A stretch of 47,655 bases of DNA from Planctomycetota bacterium (GTDB taxonomy: Bacteria; Planctomycetota; UBA8108; UBA1146), in assembly GCA_012960845.1 (NCBI GenBank), contig DUAN01000018.1, positions 1-47,655 on the forward strand, read 5' to 3'. Within the stretch, counting starts at the first letter, position 1, and every line of letters starts with the position of its first letter. Below, piece after piece: positions 18,232-26,110 of this stretch. The notes under the pieces are model-generated. The model was given only the letters and a program-made list of their open reading frames with translations, made no database searches and was not told the DNA's origin. The translations under genes were made by a program, and so were the position numbers.

Positions 18232-18656
18232 GGTGATCCTCCTGGAGACCCAACACCGAATCGTTGGAATGGATTCCCCCCTCTTCATCCGAGCAGTCAG
18301 AATCCAGTAATTGTTTACCACTTTTTCGCCCGATTGAAACCCTGGACGATTCTCCATCTTATCACTGTACGGCTCATCAAAACAGATCCCGCGTCCCTCT
18401 GTGGGCTGGTTCGAATCGCCGCCAGCGCAGTTCGGGGGGGGCTCAATCCCTCCGCAGCGTCATGCCGCTGAAGGATGGGCTCAGTCGGCAAATTTTCCGT
18501 GAAACTGACTGTTATCACAGATGGAGAAGAATTGAGATACTTCTGACCATCGGGTCCCGCCTGGAGAGATCGAGGCCCTGGAGAATCACGCTTCCTCTTG
18601 CACCGCCAAGAAGAACAATCAAGGGGCAAACGAGGGCCAGCGTGGCAGGGCGAGGC
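18232..18656. other. Intergenic region upstream of the large secreted protein gene
   Basis: It should hold that gene's promoter (minus strand). I see no clear -35/-10 pair, no coding sequence and no notable repeat. Confidence 0.45.
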
Positions 18657-18690
18657 AAAAAAAATGCGGTCGACGGAGACCGTCGACCGC
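18657..18690 (-). terminator. Intrinsic terminator of the initiator tRNA
   Basis: Stem GCGGTCGACGG, loop AGA, CCGTCGACCGC (18666-18690), followed in the minus direction by a U-run (eight A on the plus strand at 18657-18664). It lies just after the tRNA 3' end. Confidence 0.93.
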
Positions 18691-18701
18691 AACTCAATTT
18701 T

Positions 18702-18777
18702 TGGTAGCGGGGGCAGGACTCGAACCTGCGACCTTCGGGTTATGAGCCCGACGAGCTGCCAACTGCTCCACCCCGCG
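18702..18777 (-). tRNA. Initiator tRNA-fMet (CAT)
   Basis: 76-nt cloverleaf with encoded CCA. The anticodon arm reads TCGGGCTCATAACCCGA, giving anticodon CAT and the three consecutive G-C pairs that mark initiator tRNAs. The D-arm GGAGCAGTTGGCAGCTC and T-loop GGTTCGAGTCC are normal. The acceptor begins CGCGGGG and ends CCCCGCT-A-CCA, so position 1-72 is C.U. This is unpaired, as required for formylation, but differs from the C.A of E. coli. The 5' end directly abuts a 13-bp tandem repeat and the 3' end a strong terminator. Confidence 0.97.
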
Positions 18778-18816
18778 ATAGTTCACTTCAATAGTTCACT
18801 TCAATAGTTCACTTCG
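18778..18816. repeat. 13-bp tandem repeat, three copies, abutting the tRNA 5' end
   Basis: ATAGTTCACTTCA is repeated at 18778, 18791 and 18804, beginning at the base next to the tRNA. Read on the minus strand it gives alternating TTGAAG and AACTAT, loosely like -35 and -10 elements, but at 15-bp spacing. A promoter role is speculative. Confidence 0.9.
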
Positions 18817-18943
18817 AAATCGGTCCGATCGTGACCGCTCAGCCAGTCCGCTCGAAACGAGAGTTGCGAAGGTAAGCAATCGCCACTTCAAGGTCAAGTG
18901 GACTCATTCCATTTCCTCGGAAAGAGCGGACCCCACCCCTCGA

Positions 18944-18991
18944 TTTCACCGCTGAACAGTTTCACCGCTGAACAGTTTCATCGCTGAACAG
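18944..18991. repeat. 16-bp tandem repeat, three copies
   Basis: TTTCACCGCTGAACAG at 18944 and 18960, and with one change (C to T) at 18976. It lies in the 293-base interval downstream of the aminotransferase gene (minus) and upstream of the initiator tRNA. An inverted pair CCACTT/AAGTGG lies just before it (about 18882-18901). Nothing else is seen between 18817 and 19070. Confidence 0.92.
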
Positions 18992-19070
18992 ACCCGTTTC
19001 TCGGCCTATCTCGTCCACCAGATGGCATTCCCTGAACGACCTGCACCATCGCCCGCTCCCCACCGATATC

Positions 19071-20171
19071 TCAGCTGCTGGCGATGAACTGATCGATCAG
19101 TCCCAGTAACTCCCTGGTGTCGTCGAGAGTCACGGCTCCCATGTGCCCGATCCTGAACGTCTTCTCCTTGAGATCGCCGTATCCATTCGACAGGAACATG
19201 TCGTTCTCGCGCAGCGCCGAGTTCAGATCTGCGATGGAAATTCCTCGGGTGTTCTCGATGCAGGTCAGCGAGACCGATTCGAATCCCGATTCAGCAAAGA
19301 GATCAAAACGATCTCTGGCCCATTCCCGGGTCAATTCTGCACGCTCCTGATGACCACCGTACCACCCGTCTTCATCGGCGAGAATCATCGCAAGGCGATC
19401 CTTGAGTGCCTGCATCAGTGCGATGGTGGGTGTGCTGGGTGTCTGATTCTTCTTCCACGACTTGTGCATGGCGAGGAGGTCGAAGTAGAGGCCTCGGTTC
19501 TCGATGGTTTCGGCTCGCTCCAGCGCCCGCTCCGAGATGGCCAGCAGCGCCAGGCCTGGAGGCAACGCGAGGGCCTTTTGACTGCCGGTTGCGAGGTAAT
19601 CGACTGTAGCCATCTCCCCCAGATGAATGGGGACCGCCGCCGCACTGGTGATGGCATCGACCAGCAGGAACACATCGTCCTGCTCCGCCACCACCTCGGC
19701 GATGTCCGCCAGCGGGCTCATCACTCCAGTGCTGGTTTCGTTGTGAACAATCGTCACCGAGTCGAAATCTCCGCGAGACAGTTCTTCGCGCACTTTCTCC
19801 GGCTTGATCGCTTCGCCCCATGGGATATCCACTCGAGTGGCGTTCTTGCCGTTGGCCACACAGACCTTGTAGAAGCGATCACTGAAGGCTCCGTTGACCA
19901 AGCAGAGGACATTTTCCCGCACTCCATTACGGACCGCTGCCTCCATTCCTCCGGTTCCCGAAGAGGTCAGAATGTAGACCGGATTCTCGGTATGAAAGAA
20001 TCTCTGAGAGTCTCTGTGAAGTACTTCTCCCAGTGCCGTGAATTCGGGAGCACGGTGGCCGATCATCGGCCTGGTCATCGCCTGGAGAATTTCAGCTTCC
20101 ACCTCGACTGGCCCGGGAATGAACAGGCGGGGAACATCCCTGCGGACTGGGTGATCGTCGATGGTTCTCAT
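19071..20171 (-). CDS. Class V PLP aminotransferase (alanine/serine-glyoxylate or phosphoserine type)
   Basis: Fold-type I pyridoxal-phosphate enzyme, 366 residues, cytosolic. It has the family opening LFIPGPVEVEAEILQAM with GHRAPEF, a glycine turn SSGTGGMEAAV, the PLP-binding Asp in LLVDAITSAAAVP, and the Schiff-base Lys in TGSQKALALPPGLA. This group includes alanine-glyoxylate, serine-pyruvate and SerC-like phosphoserine aminotransferases. The DUF1015 neighbour, often seen beside serC/serA genes, slightly favours a serine-related role (inference). The start is ATG 20171 with AGGAG 7 bases upstream, overlapping the DUF1015 stop by 4 bases (ATGA). It is last in the operon. Confidence 0.85.
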   Translation of the reverse strand: MRTIDDHPVRRDVPRLFIPGPVEVEAEILQAMTRPMIGHRAPEFTALGEVLHRDSQRFFHTENPVYILTSSGTGGMEAAVRNGVRENVLCLVNGAFSDRFYKVCVANGKNATRVDIPWGEAIKPEKVREELSRGDFDSVTIVHNETSTGVMSPLADIAEVVAEQDDVFLLVDAITSAAAVPIHLGEMATVDYLATGSQKALALPPGLALLAISERALERAETIENRGLYFDLLAMHKSWKKNQTPSTPTIALMQALKDRLAMILADEDGWYGGHQERAELTREWARDRFDLFAESGFESVSLTCIENTRGISIADLNSALRENDMFLSNGYGDLKEKTFRIGHMGAVTLDDTRELLGLIDQFIASS

Positions 20172-21343
20172 GAAGTCTCCTGTTCGTCGATAAATCGGGC
20201 CACCACACCGGTGGAAATCTTGGGTTCAAAAAAGGTAGTTTTAGGAGGGAAAATCTCACCCGCCAGAACGCGGGTCCAGAACTCTTCTCGACTGATCGGA
20301 GGTAGGATACAGAAGACCCCACGCTCCACCGAGTCGAGGATCTTGCGTCCATCTTCGATGACATGAGGTGTCGCCGGGGCTCCCAGCCCGCCGATCTGCT
20401 CGACAGTATCCGCCAGCCGTCGTGCCAGCGTCGGTCGGCTTGCATCTTGCCGACAATACAACACCGTCGGATCTGCTCCGGGGATCTCGATACTCCAGCG
20501 ATCCCCGTCTCCATCGTCGAGAGCCTCGACGATGCGGTCTCGCACCTGCTCGGGGGTCAGATCCCCCTGGTCCCAGGACCAGACCCGATGGGTCGGCAAG
20601 ATTCTCAAGCCTTCTTGATTCAAATCGCAGAGAAACGCCAGCACCATACCCGCAGCGGGAAGTTCGGGATCATCTTTCAGTTCCAGCGCCGTGGTGTAAC
20701 GGTGATGTCCATCGGCGACCGCCGACGGCAAGTCTTCCATACTCTGTTCCATCGCTGTGACCTGTTGAGGATCATCCAGCCGATGCAGGATATGAGTGGT
20801 TCCATTCCAGTCCTGCTTCTCGAAGACCAGTTCTCCGCTGCCCGATCCTACGCCCACTTTCGCCAGCGCAGTTTCGAGCCCCTCGCAGGTCAGCATCACC
20901 ACTCCGGTATCGATGCGGGTGCACCTGGCCTGCTCGACCAGCCGCTTTACAGTATCGGGTCGAATCTCCTCGTGGCGCAGAACTCCGTCCCCCCACGGTC
21001 GACTTTCCACCGCAGCGAGAACTCCATCGAGTTGGTGGTTTTCTCCCGATTCGCTGCGATACCGGATGCTGTAGCGATAGAAGGAACGACTCTCTTCGCG
21101 AATCAATCGGCCCTCTTCAAATGCTCTCCGCAATGCGGTTCCACAGCCTCGGAACACATCTTCCCCGACCGGTGACTGCGGATTCTCTCCGAGGATCCAA
21201 CGCACCGCATTATCGGGTGAGTGATCCAGTAACTTCTGATGAAGATCCGGGGCAATCACATCATAAGGCGGACAGATGACATCTCCCGGGTTCACCACCT
21301 CAGGATTTGCGCGCAGTCCCCGAATGGCTCTCATCTTTGGCAC
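20168..21343 (-). CDS. DUF1015 family protein
   Basis: A 391-residue member of DUF1015, a cytosolic family of uncertain function often encoded with serine-biosynthesis-type aminotransferases. Family features: an N-terminal VICPPYDVIAP, NAVRWILGE, FYRYSIRYR, HEEIRPDTVKRLVEQ, VADGHHRYTTALEL (the most conserved stretch), AFLCDLNQEGLRILPTHR, and the ending ISREEFWTRVLAGEIFPPKTTFFEPKI split over the C-terminus. The start is GTG 21343: GGAGG within the preceding gene's last codons lies 7 bases upstream and the preceding stop is 2 bases away. ATG 21334 is an alternative. Coupled to the aminotransferase by a 4-base overlap. Confidence 0.85.
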   Translation of the reverse strand: MPKMRAIRGLRANPEVVNPGDVICPPYDVIAPDLHQKLLDHSPDNAVRWILGENPQSPVGEDVFRGCGTALRRAFEEGRLIREESRSFYRYSIRYRSESGENHQLDGVLAAVESRPWGDGVLRHEEIRPDTVKRLVEQARCTRIDTGVVMLTCEGLETALAKVGVGSGSGELVFEKQDWNGTTHILHRLDDPQQVTAMEQSMEDLPSAVADGHHRYTTALELKDDPELPAAGMVLAFLCDLNQEGLRILPTHRVWSWDQGDLTPEQVRDRIVEALDDGDGDRWSIEIPGADPTVLYCRQDASRPTLARRLADTVEQIGGLGAPATPHVIEDGRKILDSVERGVFCILPPISREEFWTRVLAGEIFPPKTTFFEPKISTGVVARFIDEQETS

Positions 21344-21345
21344 GT

Positions 21346-22620
21346 TCAGTCCTCCATCGTCTGGTAACAGATGTTCAGAGTTTGCAAGGCGTAGGAGGTG
21401 GCGAGGATCGGGTCCGCTTCCCACCAGCGATCGATCGGGTTGGACCAGGATCCATCCGGGTTCTGTCTCTCGATGAGAACAGCGGCTAACTCCTGCGCCC
21501 ACAGATGCTCTTGTCCCGTGGCGTCAGTCACCGTCTCGACCTCGAGCACCTGGAGCGCTCGAGCCATCACTGCCAGGTAATAGAAATACCCCATCTGACC
21601 ACGATCCGGATTTTCCGGGGTCGCCATGCCTGGGTTCTCCTCGACGCTCCAGTGATTACGGATCCACGAGAAAGCAGCCGCGATTCTCGGGTCATCTTTC
21701 TTCAAGCCGGCATAGATCATCGATTTCACTGCCGCATAGGTCATCGATCCGTAGGAGGAGAAGGACTGGCTACCATCCTCGTGGGTCACCAATCCCGCCT
21801 TCGATTCATCCGGGTGATAATAAAATCCCCCATCTTCGGTCGAGGTCTTCTGCGCTGCAGTGAGGGCATCGTTGCTGCTCTGGCGATTTTGACAGCGTGA
21901 GATGAACTGCGCCGCACGCTTCCACACTTCCGAGTCCTCCGACAGGCCCGCTGCCGTCAGCGCTTCCAGCGCCAGCTGGGTGTTGCTGAGATCGGGACGG
22001 CGATCACTACCGTAACCGATTCCCCCCCAGGAACGGATGTGGGTGGTGGGATCGTAGGGAACCGGAGTGGATTGCTCCGAGCACTGGAGACCCGAGATGT
22101 AATCTCGCATGCGCGCCACCTGTGACAGATAGCGCGGTTCCTTGCGACCCGCATCGAGAGCGGTCAATGCCAGCAGCGTCACCGATGTCTTGTAGTTCAT
22201 CAGCCCCTGGTCCGGCACATACACTCCACCATCCGATTGCTGTAACGACAGCAGGTATTGGACTGCGGCACTGATGAAGGGGCCATCTTCCTCACGGTAG
22301 GCACGGGGAGAATCGACCAGCGCTTTCAATGCCATCGCGGTGATTCCGGGATCGCCGGCATGGGATCCCCACGACCCATCGGGTCGCTGCGAATCGATGA
22401 TCCAGTTGGCACCCTTGTCGATGACCCCCTTGAGATCGGCCCGATCAAGTGGTGTTCGCTGCTCATCCTCTTGAATCTTCTGGTGCAACGGATGGGCCTG
22501 CATCGACGGGGTGAGTAGCCCCAGCAAGAGTGCCATGAACAGGATCATCCGAGTTGCCATGGAGCCGTCTGTGGGTGCCATCACTGGGGCACTTGGGGCA
22601 CCTGGAGCGCTTGATATCAT
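21346..22620 (-). CDS. Exported prenyltransferase/squalene-cyclase-repeat protein
   Basis: A 424-residue alpha/alpha-barrel repeat protein with several QW-like motifs: SQRPDGSWGSHAGD near residue 80, LQQSDGGVYVP, EDGGFYYHP and RQNPDGSWSNPIDRWWEADPILATSYAL at the end (two overlapping parts). A hydrophobic segment (ILFMALLLGLL, about residues 25-38, ending MQA) is a signal peptide, so it is exported. No DxDD cyclase motif is seen, so a terpene-cyclase activity is unlikely; many such bacterial proteins are of unknown role. The start ATG 22620 overlaps the YdjY gene's stop (ATGA) and has GGGAGG upstream. Internal ATG 22560 would give a tighter signal peptide. Confidence 0.8.
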   Translation of the reverse strand: MISSAPGAPSAPVMAPTDGSMATRMILFMALLLGLLTPSMQAHPLHQKIQEDEQRTPLDRADLKGVIDKGANWIIDSQRPDGSWGSHAGDPGITAMALKALVDSPRAYREEDGPFISAAVQYLLSLQQSDGGVYVPDQGLMNYKTSVTLLALTALDAGRKEPRYLSQVARMRDYISGLQCSEQSTPVPYDPTTHIRSWGGIGYGSDRRPDLSNTQLALEALTAAGLSEDSEVWKRAAQFISRCQNRQSSNDALTAAQKTSTEDGGFYYHPDESKAGLVTHEDGSQSFSSYGSMTYAAVKSMIYAGLKKDDPRIAAAFSWIRNHWSVEENPGMATPENPDRGQMGYFYYLAVMARALQVLEVETVTDATGQEHLWAQELAAVLIERQNPDGSWSNPIDRWWEADPILATSYALQTLNICYQTMED

Positions 22621-23435
22621 CGTCCTCCCTCCCCCTCACGAAGTGGTGGCTCGGTGTCTGGGTTCAACGGCCGGGGTGGCAGTTCCATCCGGATCGCTTT
22701 CGGGTCCACATCTCCCGCCACTGCGCGGCGTATCAACAATGTGACCGCAGGTGGATCATCCCTTCGATGATGGGGAAGAACATCCGAATATGCAAAATAA
22801 TCGCCGTCCGGATAGGGCAACGCCAGCGGATTGTCGAGAATCGCCCACGGCCGGTGGCTGAGGGCGACCAATTCTCCGGTGACCCGGGCCATGAAATGCT
22901 CTCTCGGCGCCGATCCTTCAGGGGCCCCAGGGGGCGGATCGAGCCACTGGAATCCCGATCCGGTGAAACTGAATCCACAGCGCGCCATCGATCTCTCCAT
23001 CGGAGCATTGATCAGACAATTCTCGACCCGGATGGTCCGGAGACGCTTTCGCCCCTCTCCATCGAGCACCTCAAATCTGAGCGACAAGATCACTCGATCC
23101 CCGCCGCTGAGGGGCCCCAGATCGTACTCCGATTCGGGCCGTCGCGAATTCGTCAGACCCAGCAGCAACAGCACCCCCTGCAGATCCGCCGGATCACAAT
23201 CGAGGCTGACCAGCGTCTCGTGCGGCTTCACTCCCGCAGTGCAGGCGACATACTCGACAAAACCACGATTGAGATTGAGCACTCCATCGACCTGTACTTC
23301 GCCGCTTTGAGGCGAATAGAACACCTTGCCCAGGGGGATCGATCCAGCACGAGTGGGTTCGGTGCCGGGGATCACGTCGACGGGGAGCCCGTGGACCGAG
23401 GCGAGAATCAGCAGGAGCAAGGTACTGGGTGGCAT
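22617..23435 (-). CDS. Exported YdjY-domain protein
   Basis: A 272-residue protein with a signal peptide (MPPSTLLLLILASVHG) from ATG 23435, which has GGAG about 6 bases upstream. The frame stays open back to 23891 but that part is not needed. The YdjY-type domain covers about residues 40-120: GEVQVDGVLNLNRGFVEYVA, CTAGVKPHETLVSLDCDPAD and LQGVLLLLGLT, matching the 'EGFLEYLACTPGGKEHES' pattern of planctomycete members. The later half contains WAILDNPLALPYPDGDYFAY, compatible with the family's C-terminal part. Function unknown. It is first in a four-gene minus-strand operon, overlapping the next gene by 4 bases. Confidence 0.8.
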   Translation of the reverse strand: MPPSTLLLLILASVHGLPVDVIPGTEPTRAGSIPLGKVFYSPQSGEVQVDGVLNLNRGFVEYVACTAGVKPHETLVSLDCDPADLQGVLLLLGLTNSRRPESEYDLGPLSGGDRVILSLRFEVLDGEGRKRLRTIRVENCLINAPMERSMARCGFSFTGSGFQWLDPPPGAPEGSAPREHFMARVTGELVALSHRPWAILDNPLALPYPDGDYFAYSDVLPHHRRDDPPAVTLLIRRAVAGDVDPKAIRMELPPRPLNPDTEPPLREGEGGR

Positions 23436-23739
23436 GGGTTCTCCAACATCGACAGCATCCCATGTTGAGATACCGATGTCCATCAGACCGACATGGATCG
23501 CTTCGGCAGGCCAGATCGGCTCCATCCAGGGGATTTCCAACCGGTCGGGTCCTCCCCAGGTAGACGCTCCAGACAGCGATCCGGTTCCGGCAACAAATCC
23601 CGGAATCCAGGCGATGAGCCCCGTTTCACGCCGCCTCACCTTGCAGGAAACCACGCTTCCCGATAGCCTTCTCTGATGCTCGAATCTCGTGGGCTCGATG
23701 ATGAGACCTCGATGAATCGACCCCAGTGATCCCCGCCAG
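23436..23739. other. Divergent promoter region between YdjY and PilZ-like genes
   Basis: It must carry start signals for both the YdjY operon (-) and the PilZ-like/MamK operon (+). No strong -10/-35 or operator palindrome is obvious. An open minus-strand frame through it lacks a ribosome site. Confidence 0.45.
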
Positions 23740-24891
23740 GTGAAGATCGGATATCTCTTGCCGAAACAGACCATCTCGAAAGTCCCTGCCGGTTCTGGAC
23801 GCTGGAGCGTCGTAGCCGAACTGGAAGCGGGCATCCTTCGTCTACCGGTGGCACGGATCGACGGCCGAGAGGTATTGCTGGAGACCACCATCCGGCTCCG
23901 TGTCGGAGATCGGTTCGAACTGATCGTCGAGCGCCCCGATGGCCAAGCCGAGTTGATTCACGCCGAGGTGCTCAGCCGCACTTCTGCCGGAGTGCTATTG
24001 CGCTGGAAACCTGCGCATCCACGTGAACTCGAAGCTCTCGATCGGCTCTTCTCGGGGGACCCCTCCGGCGAAGGGCACTCCGATCTCGAATCGGCCCTCC
24101 GTTCCCGTTCGAGGCTGGTGAGAACTGCAGCCATCGCAGCGCAGCGCGATAGTGTCCGCGTGCTGAATCTGTCCGCCATCAAGGATTTGATCCAGGATGC
24201 GGTCGAGGATGTGGTGCGAGAGAGTGGGCTCTCCCACGATGAGAATGAGATCCAGCGTCTGCTCCAGGAGTCCGAGAAGGGCTTCCGCGAGAAACTCGCC
24301 GAGTTCGAGAGCGAGAAGGCCGATCTACAGTCGCATGTGCAGGGCCTATCCAGCAGACTGGATCGAGCCCAGAACTTGCTGGGGCGCGAAAAAAATCGCG
24401 AAGTCGAACGAGATCAGTTTACCCTTTCCGAAGGGGCGATGATCGAACTCGAATCGAAACTGGGCTCGGTGATCGATGCGGCGGTCGAATCGGGAACAGT
24501 CGCGGCGCCGCTCGAGGAGAAGCTCCGCGAAGCGATGGAACGATCTCTCGACTCGGAGCGGGAGCGAACCCGTATTCAAGAAGAGGGAGCTCGCAACGAG
24601 AACATACAGTTGCTCGAAAGAAAGATACACCGTCTCGCGCATAGCCTCGACGATGCCAGAAAAGATCGGGACCACGCACGCGAAAGCGCCCGCCGCGCCG
24701 AGGCGAAAGACCGTGCTCCCGGATTCAAGGGGGCAGGAGGCGACCGGGTCGAGGCCAGTAGCAGCGACGACCCCAACCAGGGGGTGCGCCAGGCGCTGCT
24801 GCTGGAACTGGTGCAAGAGAACAAGGAATTGAGGAGCAAAATCTCCGCGACAAGGACAAACTCACAGAAGACCGAGAAGGATCACGCCTGA
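23740..24891 (+). CDS. PilZ-like domain plus long coiled coil
   Basis: A 383-residue cytosolic protein. Residues about 20-105 (LEAGILRLPVARIDG, LRVGDRFELIVERPDG, AEVLSRTSAGVLLRW) have the shape of a PilZ-like beta barrel, but the c-di-GMP-binding RxxxR motif is not clear. From about residue 145 to 340 it is a charged heptad-rich helix (EKGFREKLAEFESEKADLQ, NIQLLERKIHRLAHSLDDA), a predicted coiled coil. The C-terminus is helical (LLLELVQENKELRSK). The start GTG 23740 is the first candidate after an in-frame stop and lacks a good ribosome site, so it may be leaderless or misplaced. A MamK-like actin begins 34 bases downstream, so the two probably form an operon and may work together. Confidence 0.7.
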   Translation: MKIGYLLPKQTISKVPAGSGRWSVVAELEAGILRLPVARIDGREVLLETTIRLRVGDRFELIVERPDGQAELIHAEVLSRTSAGVLLRWKPAHPRELEALDRLFSGDPSGEGHSDLESALRSRSRLVRTAAIAAQRDSVRVLNLSAIKDLIQDAVEDVVRESGLSHDENEIQRLLQESEKGFREKLAEFESEKADLQSHVQGLSSRLDRAQNLLGREKNREVERDQFTLSEGAMIELESKLGSVIDAAVESGTVAAPLEEKLREAMERSLDSERERTRIQEEGARNENIQLLERKIHRLAHSLDDARKDRDHARESARRAEAKDRAPGFKGAGGDRVEASSSDDPNQGVRQALLLELVQENKELRSKISATRTNSQKTEKDHA

Positions 24892-24925
24892 TCGGCAACG
24901 ATTCACATCGGGAGAGGAAAAAGTG

Positions 24926-25954
24926 ATGAGCGATATCGTTTACATTGGAATGGACCTCGGCACCAGCCGCACTTCCATCACCACTTCGACAGGAGTCCGG
25001 ACCACCGTCTGGTCCTATGTCGGATATGCCCAGGATCATGTCAGTCGCAAGCACCTCGGTGGTCGTGACAAGGTGTTCGGTGAAGAAGCGGTGCAGAACC
25101 GGATGGCTGTCGATCTGGTGCGCCCCCTCGACAAGGGAGTGATCCAGGATGATGAGAAATCCCGGCACGCCGTCAGAGATCTGATCGAGTACGTCATCGA
25201 ACAGGCGGAGATCCCCACCGGCAGCACCATCTACGGTGTGATCGGAGCCCCCGCCGAGGCCAGCGTCGACTCCAAGGCTCATATCCTCGCTGCCGCTTCC
25301 GAATTCATGGATAGCATCGTGGTCTGCTCTGAACCCTTCTCGGTCGCCTACGGCCTCGATTTCCTGGCCGATACCCTGGTCGTCGATATCGGCGCTGGAA
25401 CCGTCGATCTGTGCCGGGTCCATGCCACGATGCCGAAGGCTGAGGATCAACGAACTCACCACTTCGGTGGAGACGCCATCGACGCCCGATTGACCGAGTT
25501 GCTGACCGAAAACCACCCGGAGGCACAGTTTTCCTCCAACATGGTGCGCGAGATCAAGGAAGATCACGCTTGTGTCGGAACCCACATGGATCCGGTCGTG
25601 GCGACCTTCCCGGTCAAGGGAAAGCCGACCGAGTTTGACATCACTGCAGAGGTGAGCGAGGCGTGCTCCGGTATCGTCGCCCCCACCGTCGAAGCGCTGC
25701 AAGATCTGATCGCCACCTACGACCCGGAATTCCAGCAGAAGATGCGCAATCACATCCTGCTCGGCGGCGGCGGCAGCCAGATCACCGGACTCTCCCGAGC
25801 CTTCGAGGAAGCCCTCGTCGAGTACGGTGGAGGAAAGGTGAAGTCGGTCGAGGAGCCGCAGTACGCAGGTTCCAACGGAGCTCTCAAGATTGCGCTCGAC
25901 ATGCCGGAAGACTTCTGGCAGGAGTTCATCGAAGAGCAAGAGACTCAAGCCTGA
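24926..25954 (+). CDS. MamK-family actin-like ATPase
   Basis: A 342-residue filament-forming actin homologue. Nucleotide-binding elements: phosphate-1 GMDLGTSRTS, phosphate-2 VVDIGAGTVDLC, adenosine motif LGGGGSQITGL. Along its length it follows MamK of magnetotactic bacteria: YVGYAQDHVSRKHLG, DKVFGEEAV, RPLDKGVI, GVIGAPAEAS, CSEPFSVAYGLD, VGTHMDPVVATF, ending GALKIALDMPEDFW. In magnetosome bacteria MamK positions the organelle chain. No other mam genes are present here, so it more likely organises another structure together with the preceding coiled-coil protein. ATG 24926 is chosen (GAGAGGA 7 bases upstream); GTG 24923 is one codon earlier. A strong terminator follows. Confidence 0.88.
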   Translation: MSDIVYIGMDLGTSRTSITTSTGVRTTVWSYVGYAQDHVSRKHLGGRDKVFGEEAVQNRMAVDLVRPLDKGVIQDDEKSRHAVRDLIEYVIEQAEIPTGSTIYGVIGAPAEASVDSKAHILAAASEFMDSIVVCSEPFSVAYGLDFLADTLVVDIGAGTVDLCRVHATMPKAEDQRTHHFGGDAIDARLTELLTENHPEAQFSSNMVREIKEDHACVGTHMDPVVATFPVKGKPTEFDITAEVSEACSGIVAPTVEALQDLIATYDPEFQQKMRNHILLGGGGSQITGLSRAFEEALVEYGGGKVKSVEEPQYAGSNGALKIALDMPEDFWQEFIEEQETQA

Positions 25955-25980
25955 TCGTCAGACGCTCGATCTGTTGTGAA

Positions 25981-26015
25981 AAGGGCCGGCAGGGGAAGCC
26001 CCTGCCGGCCCTTCT
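25981..26015. terminator. Intrinsic terminator after the MamK-like gene
   Basis: Stem AAGGGCCGGCAGGGG, loop AAG, CCCCTGCCGGCCCTT, perfect over 15 bp, then TCTC. It lies between convergent genes and could act in both directions because the stem is flanked by AA and TT. Confidence 0.9.
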
Positions 26016-26049
26016 CGTGACTGGATCGATCGATGGAACTGCTCGTCAC

Positions 26050-26110
26050 ACCAGAGTGGCACTGCCCGCACCAGAGTGGCACTGCCCCGTACTAGAGTGG
26101 CACTGCCCCG
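26050..26110. repeat. 20/21-bp tandem repeat, three copies, spanning a stop codon
   Basis: ACCAGAGTGGCACTGCCCGC and two near copies (26070 and 26091). The third copy supplies the last five codons and the TAG stop (CTA at 26092-26094) of the minus-strand HEAT-type lipoprotein. Confidence 0.9.

Noticed and set aside
19143-20366. Plus-strand open frame of 407 codons
   Set aside because: Antisense to the aminotransferase and DUF1015 genes and without recognisable protein features.
24725-25948. Minus-strand open frame of 407 codons opposite the MamK-like gene
   Set aside because: The actin motifs on the plus strand are intact; the antisense translation is Asp/Gly-rich shadow sequence.
24926-25954. 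Part of a magnetosome gene island
   Set aside because: No mamA, B, E, M, O, P or similar genes are visible nearby; only the actin resembles a magnetosome protein.
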